A stretch of 64,000 nucleotides of DNA from Echinometra lucunter. Its lineage: Eukaryota > Echinodermata > Echinoidea > Camarodonta > Echinometridae. The notes beneath the pieces were generated by a model. It saw nothing but the letters and a program-made list of their open reading frames with translations, did no database searches and was not told the origin of the DNA. The position numbers were made by a program, and so were the translations under genes. Position 1 is the stretch's first letter. Each line of letters opens with the position of its first letter. Positions 23,701 to 35,627 of the stretch are shown piece by piece. Location: positions 22,369,951 through 22,433,950 of the forward strand of contig CM057167.1 of the NCBI GenBank assembly GCA_029962745.1. The letters are read 5' to 3'.

Positions 23701-26700
23701 TGATAGGAATGATCTTCTTGTGCTTACAACGTTAGCAATAGCAAATAACCCTGAGGCACCATTCATTGTAAGTATTAATCTCTTGAAAACTTTCTAGAAA
23801 ATAATTTATTATATTTAAAATCTTAAAAAATGAGAATGGTATAAAAGTAACTTTCATTAAAGTTCTGTCGCAGTGATGAAGATCTAGAAAAAAATGATTA
23901 TCATCACTATCTTTATCTGTCAGGTAAACTACCAGAAATGCAGCATATTTGAACAGGATAAAATGTATCTAAATCTGAACAGATTAAAGGGTAACATGTC
24001 AATGGGAAGAAACTACCTTAATTGACCAGCTCTATTAATACTTTTGATTGAAAAAAAAAGGTTTCTTGACCCCTTCCAAATATCCCAAACTCATGAAATC
24101 TCGCCAGCATGAGACTCAATTTTCAGTAAACTTGAATCTCTATAAAACCTGCTATTTCAGCTCATTGATACATGCGCTTCTGTCTGTATGTTATTCATCT
24201 TTTGAATGATTTAGAAATTGTTCGCATTTGCAGAATCATGAAAAATGTACCATTCTTTTTCTTTCTTCCTCTTCTCCCTCCCTCTCCCCCAGGAAACTGG
24301 TTATGCGAAAACGCTGATTCTCTTTGCCACATTCCAAGAAGTAAGAAGTCACAATGCACTGGTTAAATACTTGAAAATTGGAACTGTAAGTATGATCACA
24401 TTCTATTAGACTTCTGCATGAAGACCTGTAGCATAATTTTGCCAAATAAAACTAAACATTCACTTGAAAGCAGAGTACATTATGGCATTTTTTCCAAAGA
24501 TTATTTACAGAAGAAAAACATTGCTTTAAAAACTTAGTCACAGAAATGACCCATAAAGCTTAAAAATCAAATATATGGAAGGATTTCCAGGTTGGTCATC
24601 TTAGGATGTAGGTTGTAAGATACATGTACATGTTGGTATTTTATTTCAGGAAGGCATGTTTGGTGATATTTGGTGATATTTTCCCTTATTGTATACTAGT
24701 ACTTCTTGCTGTTTAAATCTTGAAATGTGTTAGATGACCTACTTATTCAAGAAGCTAACCAAGTTAAGCTTTCCTTTTGAAACAAAGTACATGGAGAATA
24801 TTGAAATATGTAAGATATAGTTTGTTTGTGAAAAGGAGATTTCGATTTTGAATGTTCCTTATAAAGTTTAACCGATTTCATATCTTTCTGCTTGCATGGC
24901 ATTGTCTAGAGCCCTGAAGACTTTGAACTGAAGAAGATGCTGATCAATGTACTAGTTGTCCTTAGCAAAGAACCTGCCGTTATTCCAGTAAGTATTCCAC
25001 ACAAAGCAGTTATCCTCTACTTCCCTCCATTCCCTGATAACCAGAATGCAGATCATCTTTTGTATTCAGTTCTAAGTAAGTAGAGTTTAAGAAAAATAAA
25101 TGAGAATATACATAAAATGGCATTGAAAAAAAATGTCAGTTTATATGACTTAGGGGGAAAATGGTTGTTGAGATGCTCTTCCAGAAATGTACCAGTTTCA
25201 ACTGTTACAGTGAATATTGGTTTTTTAGGTTTGTTTGTTTGTTTGTTTGTTTTTGTTACCTTTTGTCTTTCAAATGCCGCTCTTATGGTGATGAAAATTA
25301 ATGAATTGAATGGAATCAGTATTTCAGTATAACTGGCTACCATCAAAATATCATTTTGATATTTTTAAAGAAATGATTTATATCACTTATTATTTATATG
25401 CTTTGGATTTAGTTGGACTACATTGTGAAGATTTGCAATCTACAATTCTAAGAAGACTCTTACTAGCAAATTGCAGTAGTAATACTTTTCACTCCTAAAC
25501 ATTTCTTTTGATCAAAGGGATGAAAAACCATTCTGGAGGTCTTTTATTCATTGTAAATAATTTCAAATACCATTCATTCAAAATGTATCTTAGCTTAACA
25601 AAGTGAACTCAATGATCTGTCTTCTCTTTCTTCTCTTTTTCTCCCAAAGCACATAGGGACATACTGATTTTATGTTTTATGCACTATACAAAAAAAGGTT
25701 CATTGTTATTATTATCTTTTGATCAGCTTCTGTGTGAGGGTCATGTGATACTAGCCCTACTATCGTTCATCAGGAATAACGAGAACTCCAGCCAGCCCCA
25801 GGAATGGAGCCCTGCTCAGTTTGAGGAGATCCAACTCCATGCCATGTCTGCACTGTGCACCCTAGCACCACTCTGCATACAGGATTATATGACGTGTCAG
25901 GGAAACACAAGATTACTCCTGCTACTGGAATGGTGTGTGGGTAAAGGTAAGATTTTCATGGAACACCTTGTACCATAGCTTAGTGCAGTGGAGTAGACAT
26001 GTATTTAAGGAAAAAAAAGAAAAACCCTTGCAACTCTCTGTATTCAAGACTACATGGTGTGTCAAGGATGCACACTCTTACTCTCTCTACTAGAATGATG
26101 TATAGGGAAAGGTCAGGTTTTTATGATATACCCTGTACAAGTTCATGCAATAAATTAATTTCGAAAATTTAAGAAATTTCTACCCTGTGCATCAGCATCA
26201 TCCTGCATGAAAGTTGTCAGCACTGACAAATTATCATTCTCTGACAATTTCAGTAAAATCTTTAGTTTTGATTGGCTGAGAAGCACTGGTCTCTGACTGT
26301 TAATGGTAATTTTCAGACTGACAGCTTTCATGAAATGATGCCCCGGGCTAAAAAACATCGAAATACAAAGAAGTGGCACCGGCAGAGTTACCTTGTTATA
26401 ATGAAGGTTTGTTATAACAGTGTTCTTTATAATGAGGTTCCACTGTATTAATATTCCTCTTGTTTCCTATCACAGATGACTTTGCTGGTCATGGAAACGC
26501 TTTCCATGGTAAAGGAGGACGGGGTAACAAGCGAGCTCAGATGAGGTACTGCCTCCATCTCATGAGGAGCGTGGTTTCTCTCAACGACAGCGAGGTCAAT
26601 CAGGATCTCGTCGACCAGGGAGCCATCAACCAACTGCTAGGTAAGAAAAGTAAAGAGAGTGATGTCGGTGAAATTTGTCAGATTATGTGTGATGAATCCA

Positions 26701-29700
26701 GGGTGACCTTGCTACACCATTTGTAATGAGGAAGTGAAATGAATAAGTGCTGCTAAATTTGCTGACAAGGTAGCAAAACTTTGTCATCAAATATTTGAAA
26801 TTCATCATTTTCGCATGCTTCCTTTGATTTTAAATTAATAATCAGAGTATTGACTCTGATTGAATATCTCGGGCTGATGATGAAGTATGCTAACTTTGAA
26901 ACATGTACCAATCACTGAAGTGCTTTATGCATTTTGTCTTCTTTATTTTAAGTTATTTGCCATGCCTTTCCAGTATTGAAGGTAATAAACATATGTATCA
27001 CTTGCTCTCATATCATGGATGTCTTAATGGAATGGTAATACCAATTAGTCTGTTGCCATCTATGTGTAATTGTGTTGGCAAATAATATTATACAAATATA
27101 TAGGGCCCAAGAAAATCTAGTTCGATCTATGGGGTCAGTCGAAGCCACTGCAGTCGTCTATTTCCCAGAGGGGCCCCAGAGGGGCGCAAACCCTGAGGGA
27201 AATAGGTGATTGACTGCAGTCACTGAGACCGATCCCATAGATTAAACTAGATTTCCGAATGAGAGGTCCTGTATATTTGTTTTATATCCCTCATCAAAAA
27301 TTAGATCTAAGGTTGGATAGGGTCTAGATCTATATTTTATCTTACTAAAATTTCAAAAGCAGTAATAGCACTCACCTAATTTGCAGTAGATAGGCCTGGG
27401 TTTATAGATCCCAGAGTTGAATGTTGAATAGCATAGTTTGTGCCATTTGAGTTGCAATGCACAGAGCACTTGCCATGAAAGGATATCTTGTCTGTGAAGC
27501 ACCTCAGCATATTTCATGTCTTTAAACTTTTTCTGCTGCTGACCCACATCCCATATTCTTGCCCTTCAGTCTTCTGAAGAAATGTGGAGCTCACCTTCAC
27601 TTCTTTTACAGAAGAAGCATTTAAATTCATTGGTGTCTTTTAAACCTATGGCACTTTTGCTTGATATTGTAAACAGGATCAATAACCATAACCATATCCA
27701 TATTATTATGTTCTTTCAAGTTGCCTTTCAAACGGATAATTACCCAGATCTGAAATAATTTCACATTAAATCATGTTTCCTTTTTTGGTGGTTATTTGGT
27801 ATGCATTTGCCTAAGCCATCATGCCTTTTTAATGTAGTCTGTAGAAAACACTCTCCTTTTTTTATTTCGATGATTCATTATGATTTTTTCTGTCCTTTCT
27901 TCTTTAGATATCCTTCTAAGTGCTACAAGGTCTACTATAGAAGATGATGCCATTGATGTCGAGATGCAGTGTGATATGCTCTTCATTCTCTCTGTATTAT
28001 GTGAAGGAAATATGCATAGAAAGGTATGCCCATGCTTGGATATCCATCTCAATCACATTGTTGCATACTCATCAGTAATTTCTTCTGATCTCATATTTAG
28101 TAATATTTTGATAGTTGTGTTGTGAAATGTTAAAGAAATTTATAGAAGTTAAAGGCTGGGGCCTGTTTCCTTGAAACCGTCATAAGTCTAAGTTAATGGA
28201 CAACCCATAGAAACGTGTTGTAGAATTAAAACACGATTCAATGGGATGTCCATGAACTTAGACTTATGACAGTTTCAAGAAACAGGCCCCTGTACTGTTA
28301 GCAGTTGAGATGTTGCATGGACTGAAATTGGTGTGAAGATAAACCCTAGTCAACGAAAGATTAAAATGAGGACAGTAATGCTTGGATCTTTATCTGCCAG
28401 AGCTCCCCTGCACAGCAGTCTTTGAGTTAGATAGAAATCTCGAATACATAGTTTGACCATAGGTTTTGCAAATGCCTATGATATTTTGATGATTAGTGGG
28501 ATATATGTGGTATGTCAAGAATAGATTTTGTTGTTTTTACCTCATGTCTGTTTGATATTCTTTTTTTTAAGGAGAAAAATACTTGCAAGCAGATTAACAT
28601 TTGTAGATACATGTATGGTGTCTTGGTATTTATCACCTAAAAGTCAAATAAATCTTACAATGCATTTTCAGATGGCCCACCAAAATTTATATAGCCATTA
28701 TGGTCATTATTATTATCATACTGTTACACTTTATTCTCGCACATTAATCACTTGTGCAACTAAATATCAGGGGCATTTACCTTACAGGCATTGCTTCTCC
28801 AGTATGTCCCTGCATTTCATTGTTCAGATTTGGTCAACATTGTTCTCTATATTTTAGTTCTGTACAAATATTACAACAATGTAATTTGGGTGGGCGATCT
28901 GAAAATACATTGTAAGATTTATTGTAAGATATTATGTTTTAATTCCTATATACTTTTTACACTTGAATATGTTCACATTTAAAAAGAAATAAATAAATCA
29001 AATCAAATCAAGTCAAGGCTGTCTACAGGTTTTAAGAGAAGAAAAACACATTCTTGATCTCTCCAGGAGCTGTACGGTGAGAAGGGTGTTGAGGTGGTAC
29101 TGCGATACCTGAAGACAGATGATAAGAAGCTCAACCGAGGCCTAGGACATCATCGTCTTATGCTGGCTACAGTAGATAACATCTGGTGCTGTGTCATTGG
29201 GGCCTACATCAACGAGGACCAGTTCTTAGAAGGACAGGGTGTCTTCCTTCTCCTGGATCTGTTGGAGGTACCATTCAAAAGTTTCTTTGGTCCTCTCAAG
29301 ATTATGGAGGAATCTTTTTTGTTTGTTTTAGCTTTAATAACAAGTTTGGATTCAGACTTTCATTTAAGAAATGTACCAGATTTTTGAGGAGATAAAGCAA
29401 AACGTTTCTGCGTTCAATTTGTCCATTCTTATGAATTTTTATGCCTGGAAAATTTCCCAGAATATGATTCGGCATGCTGTAACCTGGGGTGATATCGTAA
29501 CCCAGGGTACGGCGTTGTGTAGTGCCATCTCGCGTCCATCAGAATACAGTTATGCAATGTTGTCAGGTGAATTTTATGTCATGATCGGCAATAATGGTCC
29601 AAAAGCCGATTTTTCTTCTTGTATGACAAGGTATGATGACAAATTTGACAAGAAAACACAAGAAAATTTCCTTCACATGCTTTTGTTACCCAGGGTACAG

Positions 29701-32700
29701 CGGTGAATTTTTTTTTGATAATTCAGCAAAACGGTGAATTTTTAGTTGGTATCCCAAGGTACTAAACACTGCATCATATAAAGCACTGAAATCTGTGAAC
29801 CGACAACATGTAAAGCTTAAAATCGCTCTTTTAAAAAAATGAAATTGGCATTTTTCAAAATTTTGAACTCACTTTCTATACAGTTATACTCATTTTAGGT
29901 AATGACTGTCTAGTAGATAAATACTGTTGATTCTAACTTCAAGAAGAAAAGTACGGGTTACTCTAAATCATTGATGTCCAGTTTGATGGGATAACCTGTT
30001 GCACAAAAGTAATCTGCTGCAAGATCCTTTCCATTGTAAAAAAGTGCCATGGGTACCACGGTAATTTGACAAAATTACCGTCAAATCATGGTCATTTGAT
30101 GATACTTGCATGGTACTTTCATGGCTTTGATGGTAGCTTTGTCAAATTATCATGGTACCCATGTTAATTTTTCTGCAGGGTTGTCTCTTAAATGTAGTGA
30201 CAAAATTGATGCTGTAGATTGCTTGTAGGCTTTATAGACTCATTTTTGTGGGGTTTGACCAACACAATGTCCTATTTATCTTACAGTCCTCATCTCGTAA
30301 CACTCACAACCTGACCCTGGGCTGCCTGACGGACCTGTGTGAGAACCCTAAGACTGTACCCCACCTGCTGGCCTGGAAGGGTAAGAAAGAACGTACCGTA
30401 GCCAGCCTCCTGGTGGACATCTGGCGGCAGGAGGAGACCCACATGGGTGTCAAGAGAGATGAACATGGCGTACTCACAGGTGAGAGGATTGTAGAATAAT
30501 CAAGAGAGGAGTAGAGATAAATTTGTTCTTGACCCTGTCCTGTTTCATCAACATTTGTCCATACAAGTTGTCAGCACCGACAACTGATACCGTATATAAG
30601 GCTAGTCAGAAATTGTCAGTTAGAACAGACTTTGTCGGTGAAAACCACTGACAAGACACTTGCTGAAACACCCCCATAAAAACCACTTTTCTTGTCTCCT
30701 TTTGGTGGTCTTTATATACAGGTTTCGTTGTATTTCATTTTCTTTTATTCTTACTTTCTTCAGACCCAGCTGTACCTCTGATGGGTAGTTTCCAGGAAGA
30801 AGCTGGCATTAAACCATTACCTGCTAACCAGCCTAGTCATGCTATCACAGACATCTCAGAGAATATGAGAGCCAAGATCTATGCACTCTTCTGTAAGATC
30901 GGTAAGCTATTTCTAGTGTGCAGGCACAAACCCTGGTCTGTCGAGACATGTTATAGAGGTCTGAGTGGGGGACTGAAGGAGGTCAGTGGGGATTCTGTAC
31001 TATAGCTGCTCCAGATTGACATAGCCAGTAAGCACTTTGGCTAGGCTTCGCTCAAGATGCAATGCATTTGAATAAAGTGTCAACTGGGGTCTGTGTCTGG
31101 AGACTGAGCTATATCAGAAATTGATTGTGCCTCTAATATAGAAAGGGTACATCTTGGAATGTGTAAATTTGGAAAAGCTGTGTGAAAATATGATAATAGT
31201 AAATATTGATTATGTTTTATGAGGCAACTTTCCCCTGTGTCGTCTGTATCACCAAAGTTCGGCAGTTTATTCACGTGACTCCTAGTCAAGAGGTTGAGGT
31301 AGAGGAGTGCCTAGAGTGTATGTCCTTTAGATGAGGCATTTTTTTCTGTGGCGTTTCCTCTCAGCATACATGTAGGTGTTTTTGGGCATCTAGCATCATT
31401 TGCTGCATGCACTCTCTGCTGATAATAGTTACAATAGCTGAAGTCAATAACCTATATTTCACTAATTTATTGAAACCTAATTGTGAAAGGAAAACTTAGA
31501 CCTTTGTCAAAGTTTCTTATCTACTACTTCAGATGAAAAAGTAAATTTTAGTATAATTCGATGTTAGGTGCCATCAAGTCATCCCCGACTCCTGGTGACC
31601 ACATAGACAAACTTCCTCCAGGCTACTCTGTCCTATGCAAGTATGGTCAGCTCTTTCAAAGATTTGCAAGTTTCTTAAGTCACCTCAAGTTTGTAGTAGA
31701 ATATTGCCCAATGACTTCCAAATCACTTTGAAAGCTTATACATGAATAGTATTGAAACAAGTAGGATCATCACATCATAACAGGTCCTTAAGCACAAAAC
31801 AAAGATGGAATGTTAGTTTCAGCATTATCAATGTGCATTGTGATTTAGGTTCAGAAGATCCTAAAGGACTGTCTACCGAGGAGCAGGTCACACTGGTTAT
31901 CATCAGAAGATTTATGGACTTCAAGGAGGGTGAAATCTGGGTTGAAATCAACTCCGAGCTGGAGCAGGAAAACCTCAGACCCATTACTCCAGACCAGGTA
32001 AGGCTGCCTCTCTAATGTCTATTTTCAAGCAAAGAATTGAGGTTGTGAAAGATGGTGCTTTTTTTTTTTTAAAGCACAGTAGCATTCACAAAATTTTTCG
32101 CAAGTCATGAATTTAAACATGTTTGAAAATGCTAAGTTTTCATTTCAACCCAGAATTATGCTTTTGAGAGATAGTTATTTAATCATGAAAACATGGCTGC
32201 TGCCAGTAAAATTTCTATATTGTATGTGGGAGATTATACAGTGCTGCATTTGAACTACTGTATGTGGATTGCAGATGATCACTTGCATACATTTAAGTTC
32301 CAGTTTATAAGATTTTCATGTCATATTTGCCACAACATGAAACTGGTTAAGCCATTACCAAGTAAGGCCTCAAACCATGGACATCTTTTTCCAATACAGG
32401 AATGAAGAAGTGAAATATTTTCAATACAAACATGCTGCTTTTATGTTGGCAGGAACTGCTCGAGATGTTGAGTAAATCAAATCAAGAGATGGCAGAGACC
32501 ATTACAGAGGAACAGAATGAGCTTCTAGAATCACAGAGACAACAAGCATTACTGGAAGAACAGGAACTTTACTCAGAGGTAGGTACCATTGTAATGAAAA
32601 AAAAAAAAAACATCTAAAATTTTTAAAGATGATTTTCTTTAGAATGCTACAGAGTGAATGATATACTGTGAATGGAAAAAAAAAAGAACAGATGATTGCA

Positions 32701-35627
32701 CAATTATTGAACTTCATTCTTGTTGCAGGGGTTTGTTAAATAGAATATTTATTTGAAAAAAAATTGTGATTTCTGCAAATTGGCAACAAATAGTTTACTT
32801 TTGAATTTCTCTGCATATTGGCAGTTTTGTGTTGTTGAAACTTTTTAGATGTGTAATTGTGTTTTCAGTTTTGACGGAATGATATTTTGTGAGAATAATG
32901 TCATTGGAAGGAGAAATTAAGTTGTGATATTGAGAAATCGTCCTCTAAAATGGACATATTTTGGCTCTCAAATTGATTATTATTCTCTTTTGAGAGTGAT
33001 GATTCTCCTGTTTGAATTATGCTTCAAATCTAGATCAAAGAGAATCACAGACAGCGAGAGAGATCCATCAAGAAGTGGGATGACTATGTGGCAAGGACAT
33101 CCAACTATGCCATCCTAAAGGTAATACTGACATGTAGATCAGACCCTTGTTTCATGAATTTTGCCAACATTTAAGGGGTGTTCAGATATGGGTGACATCG
33201 TGGTGCCACAAAATTTTTAGTGTTCAGATGTGGTGCAACATTGTGGTTATGTTAATAAACATGCATTAATGCGTCAACTCTCAAATAAAAGAGAACTTTG
33301 TCAAAACTTGCTCAGACAATCTCATGACAACATATTTAGCGAAAAAATTTTTAAGAATTTGATTTGTGTGCACTTTTTTGCAGCCAGGCAGCAGAAAAAG
33401 AGAAGTGTCCTGCCTCAGCAACATTTTTGTTGCCTCATACCCCATTAACTTTACACCAAAATGTTGCGGGGATTTTGTGGCACCACAATGCTGCCTCATT
33501 TCTGAATGCCCCTTAATGCATAATCCTAATTCACATGAGCTACTTAAATCAGTGAATTTTGATTGACTGATGATAAACTTGTTATAGAATCATAGGATGG
33601 GTTATTATCTGTGAATTTGATATAATGGATCCTGGGTGTTTGGTATGCAAAGAAGGTTAAAATGAGTAACAGAATCACTAATCACCAGTGAAATGAAACA
33701 TCCCTAGTATATTTCTTTACTTGTTACTATGTTTCTGTGCTGGTCTGGCCATGTTGTACGTATGAATAAGGAGTGCCTACCAAGGCAAACCATCTATGGG
33801 GATTTACAGGCAGCCAAAAGGTCTATTGGATGACCCGTACTCCGCTACAAGGACACCTTGCAGAGTCAGCTGAAACTTACAAAGATAGGCTATCTGCACA
33901 CTCTATAAAATGTTGCTTCTGAACGTGGTGAGTGGAGGCGACTTGCTACTGCAGCAGCTAATGCAGCAGAAACAGAATGACATCAAGCTGCTGAGAGCAA
34001 AAGAGCTGCCAGGCATGCTGTAGGATCTTGCTCTTCTAATGTTGACAAACCTTATGAATGTATGATCCGTGGCTTCCGCAGTGCCAGCAGAACTGGACTG
34101 TGCAGTCACTCAAGAAAACACGTAAAGGATTGTTCTTCATCATCATTGTAACGATGGACTGCCAGTATACTATGTTTCTGTACTCTCTTTCAACCTTTTT
34201 GTTTCATTTTTGTCGTAACACTTGTAACTGTATGTCATATTAATGGGTTAACCCTGATGTGTTTTTTTTTTTTTCAGACTGCTAAGGGTAGGCAAGACAT
34301 GGTCATAGAGGAATCAAGAGCCAAGCAGATTGACAATGAGTAAGTGAAAGTAGAATGTATCAAGAAATGTAAAACAAGTGTCTCCCCATGAAAAGGCATG
34401 CATGCAAGAAGAGAGAAATGACTTTGGTACATGATTATCACATGATGAGACAATGAATTCTGTGAACTTTCAGAGTAAAAATAAGTTTATTGAATTCTTA
34501 CTATTGTTGTAATGTTGGGAAATGAGTCATAAAATTGTGTTATTGAATTAAAGTAAACAACATTCAAAATATTGTTCAGCTTCTCATTGTTGCCACGATA
34601 TCAGTACCTTCATAGTTGCCACTGAAATTTTGAAAATGTTGCTTTGGAAATGGTGAAGTATCTGTTATTATTTTGTCGAAAGCTGTTAGGAATGCATACC
34701 GCATCCATTATAAATTAGCACGATTGTGAATGTGAAGTGTTACACATGCTTTCTGAATTACATCTTAAGATATCCTTAAAATCCAATCATAATTCAATTT
34801 ACATTTTTTATCATACAGACATGCATTCCATGATATTGATCTTCCTTCACTTCAGACGACAGTAAGTATTTCTAAATCCTTTGAGAACATTTGTATATTT
34901 TGTACTGGTAGCACACTAGTAGTCATACAAGTAGTAGAACTAGAAGTACAGTCTAGTAGTATTTGTGGTATGGTATTGGTTCTCAACAAATAGAAATTTA
35001 TTAATGGCTGTAATCTTCACTTTGTTAGGTTACTTGATAGCTGTATATACTGTTTAGTACATCTGGGCCCTGTTTCATAAAACTTGTTATCAGTAAGTTG
35101 CAATAACTGTTATAAGCTAATAAAATCCTTGCATCTGATTGGCTGGGATAATTTGTTATAGAAATGTGGTAGTTATTACTGATAACAAGTTTATGAAACG
35201 GGGCCCAGCACTCCTTATTAGAGCCCTGTTCATATCTGCAAATAGCTCATTAGACAACGGTAGGCTGGTATTTTGCAGAGATTTTCACTGTGCTATTACA
35301 AATTTGGTTCTCAAATCACTGTAAAATTCTTAACAAGTTCAAGTAATATTGTAATGCTTTTAGTTAAAACAATGAAATTATGATTGAGAGGTGACCAGTG
35401 AATTGGTTCATATTCCTTCCTGTGTTCATGATCCATCTATAACCAATTCACAATCCATCTGTCCTTCTCTCTCTCTCTCTTCCCTCTCTCAGACGTTCCA
35501 GGGTCGTACCATCATGGTGGATAGCACTCCTCGGGATATCCTGGATGGATCTACCCTCATCACCAGTCACACGGACGGAGAGAAGAACTTAACCCTCAAT
35601 AAACATGCCTCCATAGTAGTCTCATGA
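16041..35627 (+). CDS. CFAP69: CFAP69, cilia- and flagella-associated protein 69 (complete, 23 coding exons)
   Basis: Armadillo-type helical protein of the axoneme; in mammals it is needed for sperm flagellum assembly and acts in olfactory cilia (family knowledge). Exons read from GT/AG sites: 16041-16133, 16567-16629, 18158-18223, 19205-19391, 20537-20709, 21234-21394, 22039-22134, 22707-22772, 23707-23767, 24293-24385, 24910-24987, 25727-25946, 26476-26640, 27908-28023, 29067-29267, 30287-30479, 30764-30901, 31849-31997, 32453-32578, 33034-33120, 34278-34339, 34819-34861, 35493-35627. They sum to 2772 nt, so 923 residues, with every phase matching. Motifs conserved with the vertebrate protein as I remember it include DPDPSG, GYSHYDRQLRND, QDYMTCQGN, GNAFHGKGGRGNK, SFQEEAGIKPLPAN and SENMRAKIYA. 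The start is the first ATG after a 5' UTR acceptor; a second ATG lies 4 codons on. Confidence 0.96.
16702..17023. mobile_element. 322-bp palindromic MITE, GGGGTGTTTCA ends
   Basis: GGGGTGTTTCACAAAGCTGT at the left and its near complement at the right, with arms of about 55 bp. It lies in CFAP69 intron 2. Confidence 0.7.
17362..17645 (-). repeat. SINE family A fragment followed by an (AAT)n microsatellite
   Basis: GGCAAATGCAGATAAGTATC and CAGGCTCAAACCCATCAG match the middle and B-box parts of the family A SINEs. Pure (AAT)n runs at about 17563-17640. Confidence 0.55.
19008..19157. mobile_element. MITE family G (CTGGGCCC ends), copy 1
   Basis: Inverted ends with AACTTGTTATCAGTAA arms; a 145-150 bp unit shared with 35063-35208 and 43147-43295. 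It ends about 50 bp before CFAP69 exon 4. Confidence 0.75.
19650..19935 (+). mobile_element. Non-LTR retrotransposon 3' coding fragment (decayed)
   Basis: It reads FGYVKRLQS, EGTGLRGKPRINWEEHIKNW and RMAKDI with stops. This resembles the C-terminal GRPRxxWxDxIKxW region after many LINE reverse transcriptases. It lies in CFAP69 intron 4. Confidence 0.65.
21234..29267 (+). CDS. CFAP69: CFAP69 exons 6-15 (central armadillo-like region)
   Basis: This is the helical-repeat core. Exon 6 begins SLTLLENDLEVKLRL and ends at NDPDPSGK. Exons 7-9 encode the LLFHSIEILWNLMENG and GYSHYDRQLRNDLLVL stretches. Exons 10-11 encode TLILFATFQEVRSHNALVK and SPEDFELKKMLINVL. Exon 12 is the longest in this block (220 nt) and encodes QLHAMSALCTLAPLCIQDYM. 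Exon 13 encodes GNAFHGKGGRGNKRAQMRY. Exons 14-15 encode MQCDMLFILSVLCEGN and LGHHRLMLATVDNIWCC. All are recognisable against vertebrate CFAP69. A decayed copy of the end of exon 12 follows at 26025-26138. Confidence 0.95.
21750..21900 (+). repeat. Dispersed repeat P, copy 1
   Basis: ACTTTGGGTATCAACAGATA and AGAGAATCCCAAA-type blocks shared with 58290-58440. It lies in CFAP69 intron 6. Confidence 0.65.
23125..23604 (-). mobile_element. TTAA-flanked MITE family Z, copy 1
   Basis: Inverted relative to copies 2 and 3. The left TTAA is at 23121-23124 and the right site has decayed to TTAG. It lies in CFAP69 intron 8. A 150-codon frame across it belongs to the repeat. Confidence 0.75.
26025..26138 (+). 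pseudogene. Decayed tandem copy of the end of CFAP69 exon 12
   Basis: It aligns without indels to 25860-25973 (end of exon 12, its donor and 27 bp of intron) at a constant 165-bp offset, about three quarters identical by eye. It translates as LCIQDYMVCQGCTLLLSLLE followed by an in-frame TGA where the parent has TGG. The donor-like AAAGGT is followed by CAGG instead of AAGA. It is non-functional as an in-frame exon. Confidence 0.8.
26196..26345. mobile_element. MITE with CATCAT..CATGAAAG arms
   Basis: CATCATCCTGCATGAAAGTT and the near complement AGCTTTCATGAAATGATG. It lies in CFAP69 intron 12, downstream of the exon-12 relic. A pogo-type MITE fragment follows at about 26390-26448. Confidence 0.6.
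27105..27262. mobile_element. Palindromic MITE with AAATCTAGTT..AACTAGATTT arms
   Basis: The left arm continues GATCTATGGGGTCAGTC and the right arm mirrors it. It lies in CFAP69 intron 13. Confidence 0.55.
28158..28290. mobile_element. 133-bp palindromic MITE, GGGGCCTGTTTC ends
   Basis: The arms contain GTCATAAGTCTAAGTT and its complement. It lies in CFAP69 intron 14. Confidence 0.75.
30039..30180. mobile_element. Palindromic MITE with CATGGGTACC arms
   Basis: CCATGGGTACCACGGTAATT on the left is matched by AATTATCATGGTACCCATG on the right. It lies in CFAP69 intron 15. Confidence 0.6.
30287..35627 (+). CDS. CFAP69: CFAP69 exons 16-23 (C-terminal part with coiled coil)
   Basis: Exon 16 contains ENPKTVPHLLAWKGKK, which matches the vertebrate DNPKTAAHVNAWQGKK. 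Exon 17 contains the highly conserved SFQEEAGIKPLPANQPS and SENMRAKIYALFCKIG. Exon 18 contains LSTEEQVTLVIIRRFMDFK. Exons 19-20 (about residues 774-844) are rich in E, Q, K and R and look like a charged coiled coil that ends in KKWDDYVARTSNYAILK. Exons 21-22 are short (62 and 43 nt). Exon 23 ends in LNKHASIVVS and a TGA at 35625-35627. Confidence 0.94.
30541..30670. mobile_element. 130-bp palindromic MITE, TGTTTCATCAA ends
   Basis: The arms contain TTGTCAG..CACCGACAA and complements. The right end is TTGCTGAAACA. It lies in CFAP69 intron 16. Confidence 0.6.
33171..33516. mobile_element. 346-bp MITE, TTAAGGGG ends
   Basis: TTAAGGGGTGTTCAGATATG and GTGGTGCCACAAAAT arms pair with the right end, which finishes TGCCCCTTAA. 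It lies in CFAP69 intron 20. Confidence 0.7.
33735..34140 (+). mobile_element. Non-LTR retrotransposon 3' coding fragment (decayed)
   Basis: It reads WSGHVVRMNKECLPRQTIYG, RYKDTLQSQLK, ERGEWRRLA and a terminal C2H2-like RTGLCSHSRKH, with stops. This is typical of the C-terminus of an endonuclease/reverse-transcriptase LINE. It lies in CFAP69 intron 20. Confidence 0.75.
35063..35208. mobile_element. MITE family G, copy 2 (best preserved)
   Basis: CTGGGCCCTGTTTCATAAAA and the complementary right end, with inner TTGTTATCAGTAA arms. It lies in CFAP69 intron 22. Confidence 0.8.

Noticed and set aside
29371..29706. 111-codon + frame in CFAP69 intron 15
   Set aside because: Flanked by repeated GTTACCCAGGGTAC-type strings, no recognisable domain; probably repeat sequence.
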